DNA of 14,571 nt from NCBI GenBank assembly GCA_020687605.1, contig JAJEQY010000087.1, positions 1-14,571 on the forward strand, written 5' to 3'. The notes under the pieces are model-generated. The model worked only from the letters and a program-made list of their open reading frames with translations, was not told the DNA's origin and searched no databases. The stretch is from Intestinimonas aquisgranensis (GTDB taxonomy: Bacteria; Bacillota; Clostridia; Oscillospirales; Oscillospiraceae). Position numbers and translations under genes: made by a program. This document shows positions 1 through 7,765 of this stretch, piece by piece (within the stretch, counting starts at the first letter, position 1; each line of letters opens with the position of its first letter).

Positions 1-22
1 GCCTCCGACTGGGGTCGGAGGC
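1..22 (-). terminator. Perfect hairpin downstream of the merR-type gene, probable terminator
   Basis: A 9-bp perfect stem (GCCTCCGAC and GTCGGAGGC) with a 4-nt TGGG loop lies 9 nt past the stop of the minus-strand regulator. On that strand the bases before it (AAGAAAGCGGC) could pair further with bases left of the window, so the stem may be longer than seen. The T-tract that would follow on the minus strand is outside the window, so its use as an intrinsic terminator is inferred. Confidence 0.55.
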
Positions 23-31
23 GCCGCTTTC

Positions 32-850
32 TTATGCCTGTTTTCCTGCCCGTTTCACCTTCACCTGGAGCTCGGTGAGGTATTCCTCCTCCAGGTCCGT
101 GTCGTGAGCATCGATGCGGTAGAGCTCCAGCGGAGCGCCGTCCAGCTCCAGACCCAGCGCCGCCACGCCCTGGAAGAGGGTCTGGCAGTGCTCCTCCAGA
201 TGCTCGTAGGAGCCACGGTAGAAGAGACTGGCGTACTCCCCTGCCGGGAGGAACGTGTCCCGCTCCTGATCCGGCCCGGTGAGGAAAAAAACGAAGGAAA
301 AATGCTTGTAGTCCCCCGGTCGCATGGACTTCCTGTCCAGGAGAGCGCCCATGGTCTGCTTGCCCATGATCTTAATGGTATTGCCGTGACGCTTTTCCAG
401 CTTTTTGAGGAGAAAGTCGATCTCCTTCTCTAGGATCACGTCCTCCTGGAGGATGACGCAGGGGCGCTCCGGCATGGTCCGACAGGTCACCACCTCGGTC
501 TCCACGTCCCGGTAGCGGAGCAGCCGGGCACGGCGGTCCCGGTTCTCCCCCCGCATCTCCATCAGTTCCGCCATCTTCCGCTCCAGCAGCTCCTCCTGCC
601 GGTCCAGAAAGGACAGGGTTTCCGCTACGCTCCGCCGGTCCAGATAGGCTCCGATCTCCTCCACCGGCACCCCCAGCTCCCGCTGGGCCCGGATGATATT
701 CAGCGCGCAGATGTCCTGGATATGGTAGACCCGGTAGCCGTTCTCCCGCCGCTCTGGGTGGAGAAGCCCTTTTTCCTCATAATAGCGCAGAGTGTCCGGG
801 TGCAACCCGAAGAGCTTGGCCAGTTCATGGATCTGATAGAGGTCTCTCAT
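32..850 (-). CDS. MerR-family transcriptional regulator with GyrI/BmrR-like effector domain
   Basis: A 272-aa cytoplasmic regulator. Residues 1-70 form a winged helix-turn-helix of the MerR type (ELAKLFGLHPDTLRYYEEKG, then a GYRVY wing). A coiled-coil dimer helix follows at about 75-108, rich in Glu, Arg and Leu. Residues 115-270 resemble the GyrI-like small-molecule-binding domain of BmrR/TipA, with the late motif YRIDAHDTDLEEEYLTELQ. This fits multidrug-sensing regulators rather than metal sensors, and I see no paired metal-binding Cys. The ATG at 850 is preceded by AGGAGGA at about 6-7 nt. The gene is divergent from a MATE pump, and the 91-bp gap between the two start codons holds a MerR-type promoter, so the pump is the likely target and autoregulation is plausible. 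The inducing ligand cannot be told from sequence. Confidence 0.9.
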   Translation of the reverse strand: MRDLYQIHELAKLFGLHPDTLRYYEEKGLLHPERRENGYRVYHIQDICALNIIRAQRELGVPVEEIGAYLDRRSVAETLSFLDRQEELLERKMAELMEMRGENRDRRARLLRYRDVETEVVTCRTMPERPCVILQEDVILEKEIDFLLKKLEKRHGNTIKIMGKQTMGALLDRKSMRPGDYKHFSFVFFLTGPDQERDTFLPAGEYASLFYRGSYEHLEEHCQTLFQGVAALGLELDGAPLELYRIDAHDTDLEEEYLTELQVKVKRAGKQA

Positions 851-868
851 CTTTTTTCCTCCTGGGTC

Positions 869-899
869 TTGACCTTCGGATATTCCGAGGGTTTATCAT
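869..899 (+). promoter_or_regulatory. MerR-type promoter and operator for the MATE gene
   Basis: TTGACC (869-874) and TATCAT (894-899) are separated by 19 bp instead of the usual 17, the hallmark of promoters activated by MerR proteins through DNA untwisting. The spacer carries a dyad at 872-892 with arms ACCTTCGGA and TCCGAGGGT around a TAT centre; eight of nine arm positions pair. Its place between a merR-type gene and an efflux gene supports regulation of both. Spacing and symmetry are seen directly; activation is inferred from the family. Confidence 0.75.
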
Positions 900-941
900 G
901 TGCTTACAGGCGCCGATACGATTCTGGGAGGTCATCTCATT

Positions 942-2267
942 ATGGACCTAGTAAAGCGTTTTTTCAAGTTCGTCGTCCCATCCATCGTCTCCATGTGGAT
1001 CTTTTCCCTCTATACCATGGTGGACGGGGTCTTTGTGTCCAGAGGGGTGGGAGAGGTCGCCCTGCGGGCGGTCAATCTCTCCATGCCCTTCACTTCCTTT
1101 ATTTTTATGGTGGGCATTCTGTTGGCCACCGGCACCTCCACCGTCATTTCCATCGCCCTGGGCCAGGGGGACCTGGAGCGGGCCAGAGGCTACTTCAACC
1201 AGAACCTGGCGGTGACCGGGGTGGCCAGTCTCCTGCTCACCGTGCTGGTGCTTCTCAATTTGGATACAGTTGCCCGGTTTCTGGGGGCTACCCCGGACAC
1301 CCTGGTTTATGTGAAGGAATACGTGGGTACCATCGCCGTCTTCGCCGTCTTTTTCACCGTCTCCTACAACCTGGAGGTCCAGGTGAAGGCCAACGGCGCC
1401 CCTCATATCAGCACCGTGGGGGTCATCTCCTGCGCCCTCATGAACGTAGCTCTCGACGCCCTTTTTGTGCTGGTCTTCCACTGGGGGGTATGGGGAGCCG
1501 CCTTCGCCACCGGTCTGGCCCAGGTGACCTCCACGGCGGTCTTTACCGGCTACTTTCTCACCCATCGGCGGCGGCTCCAGTTCCAACCCTTCCGCTGGGA
1601 GCTCTCCGCCTACCGGCGCATCCTGCCCCTGGGCCTCTCCGAAGGGCTCAACGAGCTCTCCAACGGTCTGGTCATCTTTCTCTTCAACCATGTCATCCTC
1701 AGGGTCATCGGTGAGAACGGCCTCACCCCCTACACCATCATCAGCTACGTCAACACCCTGGTGCTCATGACCATGACCGGCATCGCCCAAGGTATACAGC
1801 CACTGGTCAGCTTCCACCTGGGAGCAAAGGAACGCTCCGTCTGCCATCGTCTCCTCCGATACGGCATCACCCTGGCCCTGACCCTCTCAGTGGTCTTCTT
1901 CTTCCTGGTGGAGATAGGCGACGGGGCCATCGTGGGTTTCTTCTTGGAGCATGAAAGCCCCATGTTCAGCTACTCTATCTCCGCCCTGGGCCTGTATGCC
2001 TTCTCTTTTCTGCCCATGGGCCTCAATGTGGTAACCGCAGCCTTTTTCACCGCCGTAGAGCGGCCCGCCTTCGCCCTCTCCATTTCCTTCGGCCGGAGTC
2101 TGGTGCTCATGACCGTCTCCCTGCTCACCCTCTCCGCCCTCTTCGGAGACACCGGCATTTGGCTGTCCACCCTGTGCTCGGAGCTGCTGTGTCTGCTCCT
2201 TACCGCCGCCTGCTCCCTGGCCTATCGAAGGGGTTTGAAGCGATGCCCGGAATCCAAACCTACTTGA
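942..2267 (+). CDS. MATE-family multidrug efflux transporter (MepA-like)
   Basis: A 441-aa inner-membrane antiporter that would export cationic drugs or metabolites using a Na+ or H+ gradient. The sequence is hydrophobic throughout and fits twelve membrane helices in two six-helix halves. The start region (FFKFVVPSIVSMWIFSLYTM, then VDGVFVSRGVGEVALRAVNL) and the inner GxxN/PLVSFHLGAKE-type loop match the MepA/DinF branch of MATE proteins. I chose the ATG at 942 because GGGAGG lies 10 nt upstream; an in-frame GTG at 900 has no such site and would overlap the promoter's -10 region. The gene is divergent from the MerR-family regulator and ends at a strong terminator, so it is probably a single-gene transcript induced by the regulator's ligand. 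Length is normal for the family and I see no frameshift. The substrate is unknown. Confidence 0.92.
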   Translation: MDLVKRFFKFVVPSIVSMWIFSLYTMVDGVFVSRGVGEVALRAVNLSMPFTSFIFMVGILLATGTSTVISIALGQGDLERARGYFNQNLAVTGVASLLLTVLVLLNLDTVARFLGATPDTLVYVKEYVGTIAVFAVFFTVSYNLEVQVKANGAPHISTVGVISCALMNVALDALFVLVFHWGVWGAAFATGLAQVTSTAVFTGYFLTHRRRLQFQPFRWELSAYRRILPLGLSEGLNELSNGLVIFLFNHVILRVIGENGLTPYTIISYVNTLVLMTMTGIAQGIQPLVSFHLGAKERSVCHRLLRYGITLALTLSVVFFFLVEIGDGAIVGFFLEHESPMFSYSISALGLYAFSFLPMGLNVVTAAFFTAVERPAFALSISFGRSLVLMTVSLLTLSALFGDTGIWLSTLCSELLCLLLTAACSLAYRRGLKRCPESKPT

Positions 2268-2336
2268 TAAAGGTTTTTCACAGACAGGTAAAGCCCTTTG
2301 TTCCCAGCATATACGTCAATTGTGTAAGTACGAAAC

Positions 2337-2382
2337 GAGGACAGACTGGTTGACCTCAGTCTGTCCTCAATTTGTTGTTGAC
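2337..2382 (+). terminator. Intrinsic terminator after the MATE gene
   Basis: A perfect 12-bp stem (GAGGACAGACTG with CAGTCTGTCCTC, 2337-2368) with an 8-nt loop is followed by the T-rich run AATTTGTTGTTG. It lies 69 nt after the MATE stop. It could also block transcription arriving from the nucleotidase gene on the other strand, though the tract on that side is less T-rich. Confidence 0.75.
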
Positions 2383-2449
2383 TCCAAAAACTGTTCTCAG
2401 TCCTCCCCGAGGAGCAGCCTTTCCAGATCAGTTCATGGATTTTTATTAT

Positions 2450-4375
2450 TTACCTCCGGCGACGGCCCCGGTAGGCTCGGTAACCCCGGCGGCTACGGCG
2501 GCGGAGCGGTTTGGTCACCAGCAGGACGATGATGGCCACCACCAGCACTGCCAACGCCATAGCTGCAAGAGTGATCCAGCCGGGGCTGCGCACCAATTCG
2601 ATGGGGTTCCAGGAGCGGGACACCGTCTTTCGGCCCTCGGGGGCGGCATAGCGGCTGTCCACCGTGCCCATGCTCTGAAGGTAAGAGGCCAGAGCATACC
2701 ACTCCTTGACCTCCGTTCCACCAGGCCCGTGGATGATATAGTCCTCCAGATTTTCGATGGGCTGACCCTTCTCGTCTCTGGGGGTGATGGTCAGAAGGCC
2801 AAAACTCTTGCCGTTCACCGTGCCCAGCATCTGGCCGGAGTAGAGCCCGGTGACCACCCGGTAGAGCTTGTCGTCCTGGATGGGGGCCTCCGTTCCGTCG
2901 GGCAGGATCTGAGAACAGTCAGTGACCTTGTCAAAAATCATCCGGTGGGTATTGAAGGACCATTTCATGCCGGAGCCGTAGAGCTGGGCCGCTGACATGA
3001 GAGGCGTCACCGAGGCATCCACCTCGAAGGCGTCCTTCAGCTCTTTGCCTGTGATATAAACTCCCACCAGAGGGTAGCCCGGGGTTCCGTCGGCACCGGA
3101 GCCCAGAGAGGAGACATCAAAGGCATCGGAGACGGTAATGTCTCCCTTGGCCAGGGAGGCCCGGATGACTCCGGATGCCACCACAGCAAAGTCCACCGGC
3201 ACATAGTCCGCCCCCTCCGCCTCTTTGACGGCGTAGATATAGGAGTCGGCAATGAGATTGCCCAGGGCATCCTCCTCCTGGACAGCCCCGAACTGGCTGA
3301 TAGGCGTGAAATTATAGGGGTTCTCGCAGAGGACCTCATCGAAGGTGAGGCCGTAGCCGGAGAGGTAGGTCTCGTCCACCGTCCGCTGGAAGCTCCGGGC
3401 CAGGGCAGTCATGGCCGGGTCATTGGCCACAGTCTCATCCACAGGTAGGAGTTGATAGTCCACCAACTCCGTCTTCCCCTCCGCCTTGGACACCGTCAGC
3501 ACGCCCAAATTCTGCGTGTACTCTCCGCAGGAGACGACAAGGGTACCGTTTACCTGGATGGGGGTCTCTATGGTAGTGTGGGTGTGGCCGGAAATAATGA
3601 CGTCGATGCCGTCCACCGCCTTGGCCAGCGCATAGTCCTCTCCCTTTCCGGTCCCGTCGGTACCGCTGTGGGAGAGACAGATGATATAGTCGGGGTCTTC
3701 CTTCTCTTTAATCTCGGCAACCACCCGCTTGGCGGCGTCGGCGATGGGTTCAAACTCCATGCCGGACATGGGGGCGCAGTCGTCAGCGTCCTCCCCCAGC
3801 ACCCCAAAGACGGCCACCCGCAGTCCGTCCCGCTCGATCACGGTGTAATCGGTCACCGGGTAATTCTCCAAAGCCTGGACCACCGCATAGCCGCTGTCAT
3901 GGTCCAGAGGCTGAGTGTAGTTGGCCTGGACGATGGCGGGCAGAGGATCGCCACTCTCTTTGGCAGCATTGAGCATGTCGGCCAGCCCCTGCTGACGGTA
4001 GTCAAACTCGTGGTTGCCCAGGGTGGTCACATCGTACTCCATCGCTCCCAGGGCCCGGAGCTCCGGGGCATCGGTGGTGTAGATGGTCTGAAAGAGGGAC
4101 CCCATGGAGAAGTCGCCCCCGTCCAGGGTAACCACCGCCCTGCCCTGCTCCGCTGCCTCCTGACGCTGTTCCTTTAATAAGGTAGCCAGCCGGATATAGC
4201 CGCCGTACTCCCCACCCTCCTCATTGGCTGCGGGCAGGAAGTGGTCATGGGTATCGTGGGTAAACAGGATGGTCAGCTCCCCCGGTTCCTCCGGGGCGGC
4301 GGCCCATGCGGCGCCGCTCCCCAAAAGCAGGACCGCGCTCAGAACCAGGGCAAAAACGGAACGGAGGTATCTCAT
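2450..4375 (-). CDS. Membrane-anchored 5'-nucleotidase / UDP-sugar hydrolase family phosphoesterase
   Basis: A 641-aa exported metallophosphoesterase that would hydrolyse nucleotides or related phosphoesters outside the cytoplasmic membrane to salvage nucleosides and phosphate. Residues 1-26 are a signal peptide ending AWA-A. The binuclear metal site is complete: D41 and H43 in FTHDTHDH, D88 in GGDF, N121-H122 in GNHEFD, H236 in SHSG, and H264/H266 in SGHTHT. The 5'-nucleotidase C-terminal substrate domain covers roughly 310-560. A single membrane helix at about 600-622 is followed by a 19-residue tail very rich in Arg (RRRSRRGYRAYRGRRRR). This gives a signal-domain-anchor layout, but no LPxTG sortase motif is seen before the helix. 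The ATG at 4375 has AGAGGAGAA upstream. It is flanked by terminators, so probably monocistronic. Exact substrate (5'-NMP, 2',3'-cyclic nucleotide or UDP-sugar) cannot be told. Confidence 0.9.
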   Translation of the reverse strand: MRYLRSVFALVLSAVLLLGSGAAWAAAPEEPGELTILFTHDTHDHFLPAANEEGGEYGGYIRLATLLKEQRQEAAEQGRAVVTLDGGDFSMGSLFQTIYTTDAPELRALGAMEYDVTTLGNHEFDYRQQGLADMLNAAKESGDPLPAIVQANYTQPLDHDSGYAVVQALENYPVTDYTVIERDGLRVAVFGVLGEDADDCAPMSGMEFEPIADAAKRVVAEIKEKEDPDYIICLSHSGTDGTGKGEDYALAKAVDGIDVIISGHTHTTIETPIQVNGTLVVSCGEYTQNLGVLTVSKAEGKTELVDYQLLPVDETVANDPAMTALARSFQRTVDETYLSGYGLTFDEVLCENPYNFTPISQFGAVQEEDALGNLIADSYIYAVKEAEGADYVPVDFAVVASGVIRASLAKGDITVSDAFDVSSLGSGADGTPGYPLVGVYITGKELKDAFEVDASVTPLMSAAQLYGSGMKWSFNTHRMIFDKVTDCSQILPDGTEAPIQDDKLYRVVTGLYSGQMLGTVNGKSFGLLTITPRDEKGQPIENLEDYIIHGPGGTEVKEWYALASYLQSMGTVDSRYAAPEGRKTVSRSWNPIELVRSPGWITLAAMALAVLVVAIIVLLVTKPLRRRSRRGYRAYRGRRRR

Positions 4376-4422
4376 TTACGCTTCTCCTCTCAGCTATGGG
4401 CAAACGTTCTCTCTTATTTTGT

Positions 4423-4451
4423 AGCATAGCATGAAACCAGTCCCCGCGCAA
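4423..4451 (-). promoter_or_regulatory. Possible promoter of the 5'-nucleotidase gene
   Basis: On the minus strand TTGCGC (4446-4451) and TATGCT (4423-4428) lie 17 bp apart, with an extended -10 TG dinucleotide. The -35 is weak (3 of 6), so the call rests mainly on the extended -10 and on the position about 45 bp before the start codon. Confidence 0.35.
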
Positions 4452-4481
4452 GGGCAGGTTCCCGTCCTGTTCGGACAGCAA

Positions 4482-4519
4482 GGACCGGCGCCCCTCCAGA
4501 GACGGAGGGACGCCGGTCC
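4482..4519 (-). terminator. Terminator hairpin of the aspS-gatCAB operon
   Basis: Two 16-nt arms (4482-4497 and 4504-4519) pair around a 6-nt loop, 15 nt past the gatB stop. The one non-Watson-Crick position is C/A in a plus-strand transcript but G-U in a minus-strand transcript, so the RNA stem is continuous only for gatB readthrough. The following tract (TTGCTGTCC) is poor in T, so termination may be imperfect. Confidence 0.6.
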
Positions 4520-4534
4520 CATTCAAATGACAGC

Positions 4535-5971
4535 TTACAGCTGTTCCAGCTTCTCCCGCAGGGTCTGGTTGACCACCTGGGGGGAGGCCTGACCCTTGAG
4601 CTCCCGCATGACCTGGCCCACCAGGAAGCCGAAGGCCTTCTCCTTTCCGGCCTTGAAGTCCTGGATAGACTTGGGATTGGCGGCCAAAACCTTGTCCACC
4701 ACGCTCCCTACCAGTCCGGCGTCGGAAACCTGCTCCAGACCGTGCTCCTTCACGTAGGCGTCCACGTCGGCGTCGTCGGAAAAGACAGCGTCAAAGACCT
4801 TGACGGCGGTGTTGCGGTTGAGGGCGCCGGTCTGGACCAGCTCGATGAGCCGGGCCAGGGTCTTGGGGGTGAAGACCATGTCCTTGGCCTCCAGCCCATC
4901 GGCGGACAGCCGACGAAGAACCTCGCCCATGATCCAGTTGGCGGCCTGCTTGGGGGGGGCCCCCAGGGCCACCGTGGCCTCGAAAAATTCCGCCAGAGCC
5001 TTCTGGCTGGTGAGCATCTGGGTATCGTAGACGGGCAGGCCCCAGTCGGCCTGGTAGCGGTCCATCCTGGACTCGGCCATCTCAGGCTGCTCCTTCCGGA
5101 GCCGCTCCAGGTAGTCCTCGCTGATCTCCAGGGGCGGGATGTCGGGCTCGGGGAAGTAGCGGTAGTCCTGGGCATTCTCCTTGGAGCGCATGGCGAAGGT
5201 GGCGTCCTTGTTCTCGTCCCAGCGGCGGGTCTCCTGGACCACCCGCTTGCCCTCCTCAATGAGTTCAATCTGCCGCCTGGCCTCGTACTCAATGGAGCGG
5301 GCGATGGCCTTGAAGGAGTTGAGGTTCTTCATCTCGGTGCGGGTGCCCAGCTCCGTGGACCCGGCGGGGCGCACCGACAGGTTCACGTCGCAGCGGAGGG
5401 AGCCCTCCTGCATCTTGCAGTCGGAGATCCCCAGGTACTGGAGGGTGGAACGCAGCTTCTCCAGGTAGGCGATGACCTCCTCCCCGGAGCGGAAGTCGGG
5501 TTCGGTGACGATCTCGATGAGGGGGACGCCGCAGCGGTTGTAGTCGCAGCGGGTCTGGTCGATCCAGGGGTCGTGGACCAGCTTGCCGGCGTCCTCCTCC
5601 ATGTGGAGCTCGTGGATGCGGATGGTCTTCTCCCCGCCGGACTCGGTGCGGATGGTGAGCTTGCCGTTGCGGACGATGGGGAGATAGAGCTGGGAGATCT
5701 GGTAGGCCTTGGGCAGGTCGGGATAGAAGTAGTTCTTCCGGTCGAACCGGCAGGACCGGGTGATCTCCCCGTCCAGGGCCAGGCCCACCTTCACGGCGTA
5801 CTCCAACACCTTCTCGTTGACCACCGGTAGGGTGCCGGGCATGCCCATGCACACCGGGCAGCAGTGGGTATTGGGGGCACCGCCGAACTCGGTGGTGCAG
5901 GAGCAGAAGATCTTGGTTTTGGTGGAGAGCTCCACGTGGGTCTCCAGACCGATGACAGTTTCCCAGGTCAT
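4535..5971 (-). CDS. gatB: Asp-tRNA(Asn)/Glu-tRNA(Gln) amidotransferase subunit B
   Basis: A 478-aa subunit that binds misacylated tRNA, phosphorylates the Asp or Glu side chain with ATP and receives ammonia channelled from GatA. The N-terminal cradle begins with WETVIGLETHVELSTKTKIF. Cys23, Cys25, Cys38 and Cys41 lie in the region that holds the structural zinc in GatB enzymes. The helical and YqeY-like tRNA-binding tail covers about 330-478 and ends in the family-typical pattern VVNQTLREKLEQL. Length is standard. The ATG overlaps the gatA stop as ATGA, and AAAGGAGG lies inside the gatA 3' end, so the two are translationally coupled. It is the last gene of the T-box-controlled aspS-gatC-gatA-gatB operon. 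The gene alone does not say whether Asn, Gln or both are made. Confidence 0.97.
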   Translation of the reverse strand: MTWETVIGLETHVELSTKTKIFCSCTTEFGGAPNTHCCPVCMGMPGTLPVVNEKVLEYAVKVGLALDGEITRSCRFDRKNYFYPDLPKAYQISQLYLPIVRNGKLTIRTESGGEKTIRIHELHMEEDAGKLVHDPWIDQTRCDYNRCGVPLIEIVTEPDFRSGEEVIAYLEKLRSTLQYLGISDCKMQEGSLRCDVNLSVRPAGSTELGTRTEMKNLNSFKAIARSIEYEARRQIELIEEGKRVVQETRRWDENKDATFAMRSKENAQDYRYFPEPDIPPLEISEDYLERLRKEQPEMAESRMDRYQADWGLPVYDTQMLTSQKALAEFFEATVALGAPPKQAANWIMGEVLRRLSADGLEAKDMVFTPKTLARLIELVQTGALNRNTAVKVFDAVFSDDADVDAYVKEHGLEQVSDAGLVGSVVDKVLAANPKSIQDFKAGKEKAFGFLVGQVMRELKGQASPQVVNQTLREKLEQL

Positions 5972-7449
5972 TTGGCCTGCGCCTCCTTTCTGGCGGGGCT
6001 TTGTCTGTGATAATCGGTGTCCAGCTGGAAGGCGTGGGCGGCATTGAGGACCTTGGCCTCCCCCAGGGCGGGGCCGATGAGCTGGGCCCCGATGGGCAGC
6101 CCCCGGCCGTCAAAGCCGCAGGGCATGGACAGCCCCGGCAGACCGGCCAGGTTCAGGGGCACGGTGTAGATGTCGGAGAGGTACATTTTGAGGGGGTCGC
6201 CCAGGCTCTCTCCCAGCTTGGGGGCTGTGGTGGGGGCCACCGGGGTGAGGAGGAGGTCGTACTTCTCAAAGGCCTCGTCGTAAGCCTTCTTGATGAGGGC
6301 CTTCACCTGGAGGGCTTTTTTGTAATAGGCATCGTAGTAGCCGGCGGAGAGGACGAAGGTGCCCAGCAGGATGCGGCGCTTGACCTCGGCGCCGAAGCCC
6401 TGGGTCCGGGTCTTCTCGTAGAGGTCGGTAAGGTCCTCGTAATCCGCCGCCCGCCAGCCGTACTTGACGCCGTCGAACCGGGACAGGTTGGAGCTGGCCT
6501 CAGCGGCGGCGATGATATAGTAGGTGGGCACCACGTATTTCATCATGGGGAAGGAGAACTCCTCCACGATGGCCCCACGGGCCTTGAGCACGTCGGCGGC
6601 GGAGAGGACGGCGGCGCGGACCTCCTGGTCCAGGCCCTCGCCGAAGCAATCGACAGGCAGGCCCACCCGCAGGCCCCGCAGGTCCCCGGTGAGGCTCTCC
6701 GTCAGGCTGCCCCAGCCGGTGTCCAGGCTGGTGCCGTCCCGGCGGTCCTTGCCGGCCATAACCTCCAGCACGGCGGCGCAGTCGTCGGCGGACCGGGCCA
6801 GGGGGCCCAGCTGGTCCAGGGAGGAGGCGTAGGCGATGAGGCCGTAGCGGCTCACGGAGCCGTAGGTGGGCTTCAATCCGGTGACGCCGCAGTAGGAGGC
6901 GGGCTGGCGGATGGAGCCGCCGGTGTCGGAGCCGATGGCGTACCAGCACTCCCCCGCCGCCACGGCGGCGGCGCCGCCGCCGGAGGAGCCGCCGGGAGCG
7001 CGGCCCAGGTCCCAGGGGTTCCGGGTGGGGCCGTAGAAGGAGGTCTCCGAGGTGGAGCCCATGGCGAATTCGTCCATGTTCAGCTTGCCCAGGAGCACCC
7101 CGCCGGCGGCCTTCAACTTCTCCGTGGCGGTGGCGTCATAGGGTGGGGTGAAGTCCCCCAAAATCTTGGAGGCGCAGGTGGTGCGCACCCCCTTGGTGCA
7201 GATGTTGTCCTTCAGGGCCATGGGCACGCCGGCCAGGGGGGAGAGCTTCTCCCCCGCCGCCAGGCGCTTTTCCACGTCGGCTGCCTGGGCCAGCACAGCC
7301 TCACCGTCCAGGCAGGTGACGAAGGCGTTGTTCCGGTCTTGCTCGGCTGCCATCCGGTCCAGAGCGGCCTGAGCGGCCTGGGTGGGAGAGACCTCTCCCT
7401 TCTGAATGAGTCCGCCCAGCTCCAGGGCGGTATATTCCCAAAGTTCCAT
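5968..7449 (-). CDS. gatA: Asp-tRNA(Asn)/Glu-tRNA(Gln) amidotransferase subunit A (glutaminase)
   Basis: A 493-aa amidase-signature enzyme that frees ammonia from glutamine (or asparagine) for GatB. The Ser-cisSer-Lys triad is complete: K80 in MALKDNIC, S155 in APGGSSGGGAAAVAAG, and S179 in GSDTGGSIRQPAS. Each lies one residue from the well-studied staphylococcal positions (K79, S154, S178). Length is normal for GatA. The ATG at 7449 follows GGAGGA by about 6 nt. It lies 12 nt after gatC and overlaps gatB by 4 nt, so the C-A-B subunits are made together, downstream of an AspRS predicted to supply Asp-tRNA(Asn). No damage is seen. Confidence 0.97.
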   Translation of the reverse strand: MELWEYTALELGGLIQKGEVSPTQAAQAALDRMAAEQDRNNAFVTCLDGEAVLAQAADVEKRLAAGEKLSPLAGVPMALKDNICTKGVRTTCASKILGDFTPPYDATATEKLKAAGGVLLGKLNMDEFAMGSTSETSFYGPTRNPWDLGRAPGGSSGGGAAAVAAGECWYAIGSDTGGSIRQPASYCGVTGLKPTYGSVSRYGLIAYASSLDQLGPLARSADDCAAVLEVMAGKDRRDGTSLDTGWGSLTESLTGDLRGLRVGLPVDCFGEGLDQEVRAAVLSAADVLKARGAIVEEFSFPMMKYVVPTYYIIAAAEASSNLSRFDGVKYGWRAADYEDLTDLYEKTRTQGFGAEVKRRILLGTFVLSAGYYDAYYKKALQVKALIKKAYDEAFEKYDLLLTPVAPTTAPKLGESLGDPLKMYLSDIYTVPLNLAGLPGLSMPCGFDGRGLPIGAQLIGPALGEAKVLNAAHAFQLDTDYHRQSPARKEAQAK

Positions 7450-7461
7450 GTCCGCTCCTCC

Positions 7462-7749
7462 TTACTCCACCGTCTTGGGTACCAGGAAGGCCTCTTCGTC
7501 GGGCACCGGGGCGTTGGCAAGCAGCGCCGCCCGGTCCTCGGAGGGCACCACCTCATCGGGCCGCAGCACGTTCTTCAGGGGGAATACGTGGCTCATGGGC
7601 TCCACACCGCTGGTGTCCAGGCCGTCCAGCACGTCCATATAGGCCAGGATCTGCTCCAGCTCGCCGGTCATGCGCTTCTTCTCCTCCTGGGGCAGCTTCA
7701 GCCGGGCCAGGAGGGAGACATAATCCACCATATCTTCTGTAATTTTCAT
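7462..7749 (-). CDS. gatC: Asp-tRNA(Asn)/Glu-tRNA(Gln) amidotransferase subunit C
   Basis: A 95-aa subunit that wraps the GatA-GatB interface and stabilises the complex. The family pattern is clear: an N-terminal helix (VDYVSLLARLKLPQEEKKRM), a second helix (ELEQILAYMDVLDGLDTSGVEP), then the MSHVFPLKNVLRPDEV stretch and a C-terminal strand ending FLVPKTVE. Length is typical. The ATG at 7749 has GGAGG about 7 nt upstream. It sits 16 nt after aspS and 12 nt before gatA, in the same operon. Confidence 0.96.
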   Translation of the reverse strand: MKITEDMVDYVSLLARLKLPQEEKKRMTGELEQILAYMDVLDGLDTSGVEPMSHVFPLKNVLRPDEVVPSEDRAALLANAPVPDEEAFLVPKTVE

Positions 7750-7765
7750 TGTAAAACCTCCATCC

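Noticed and set aside
722..1714. A 330-aa plus-strand frame overlapping the regulator and the MATE gene
   Set aside because: His/Gly/Arg-rich translation of the MATE gene in another frame; it would also cross the divergent promoter.
4742..5830. A 362-aa open frame on the plus strand inside gatB
   Set aside because: Low-complexity Leu/Gly/Val composition opposite a clearly conserved gene; no supporting start signal.
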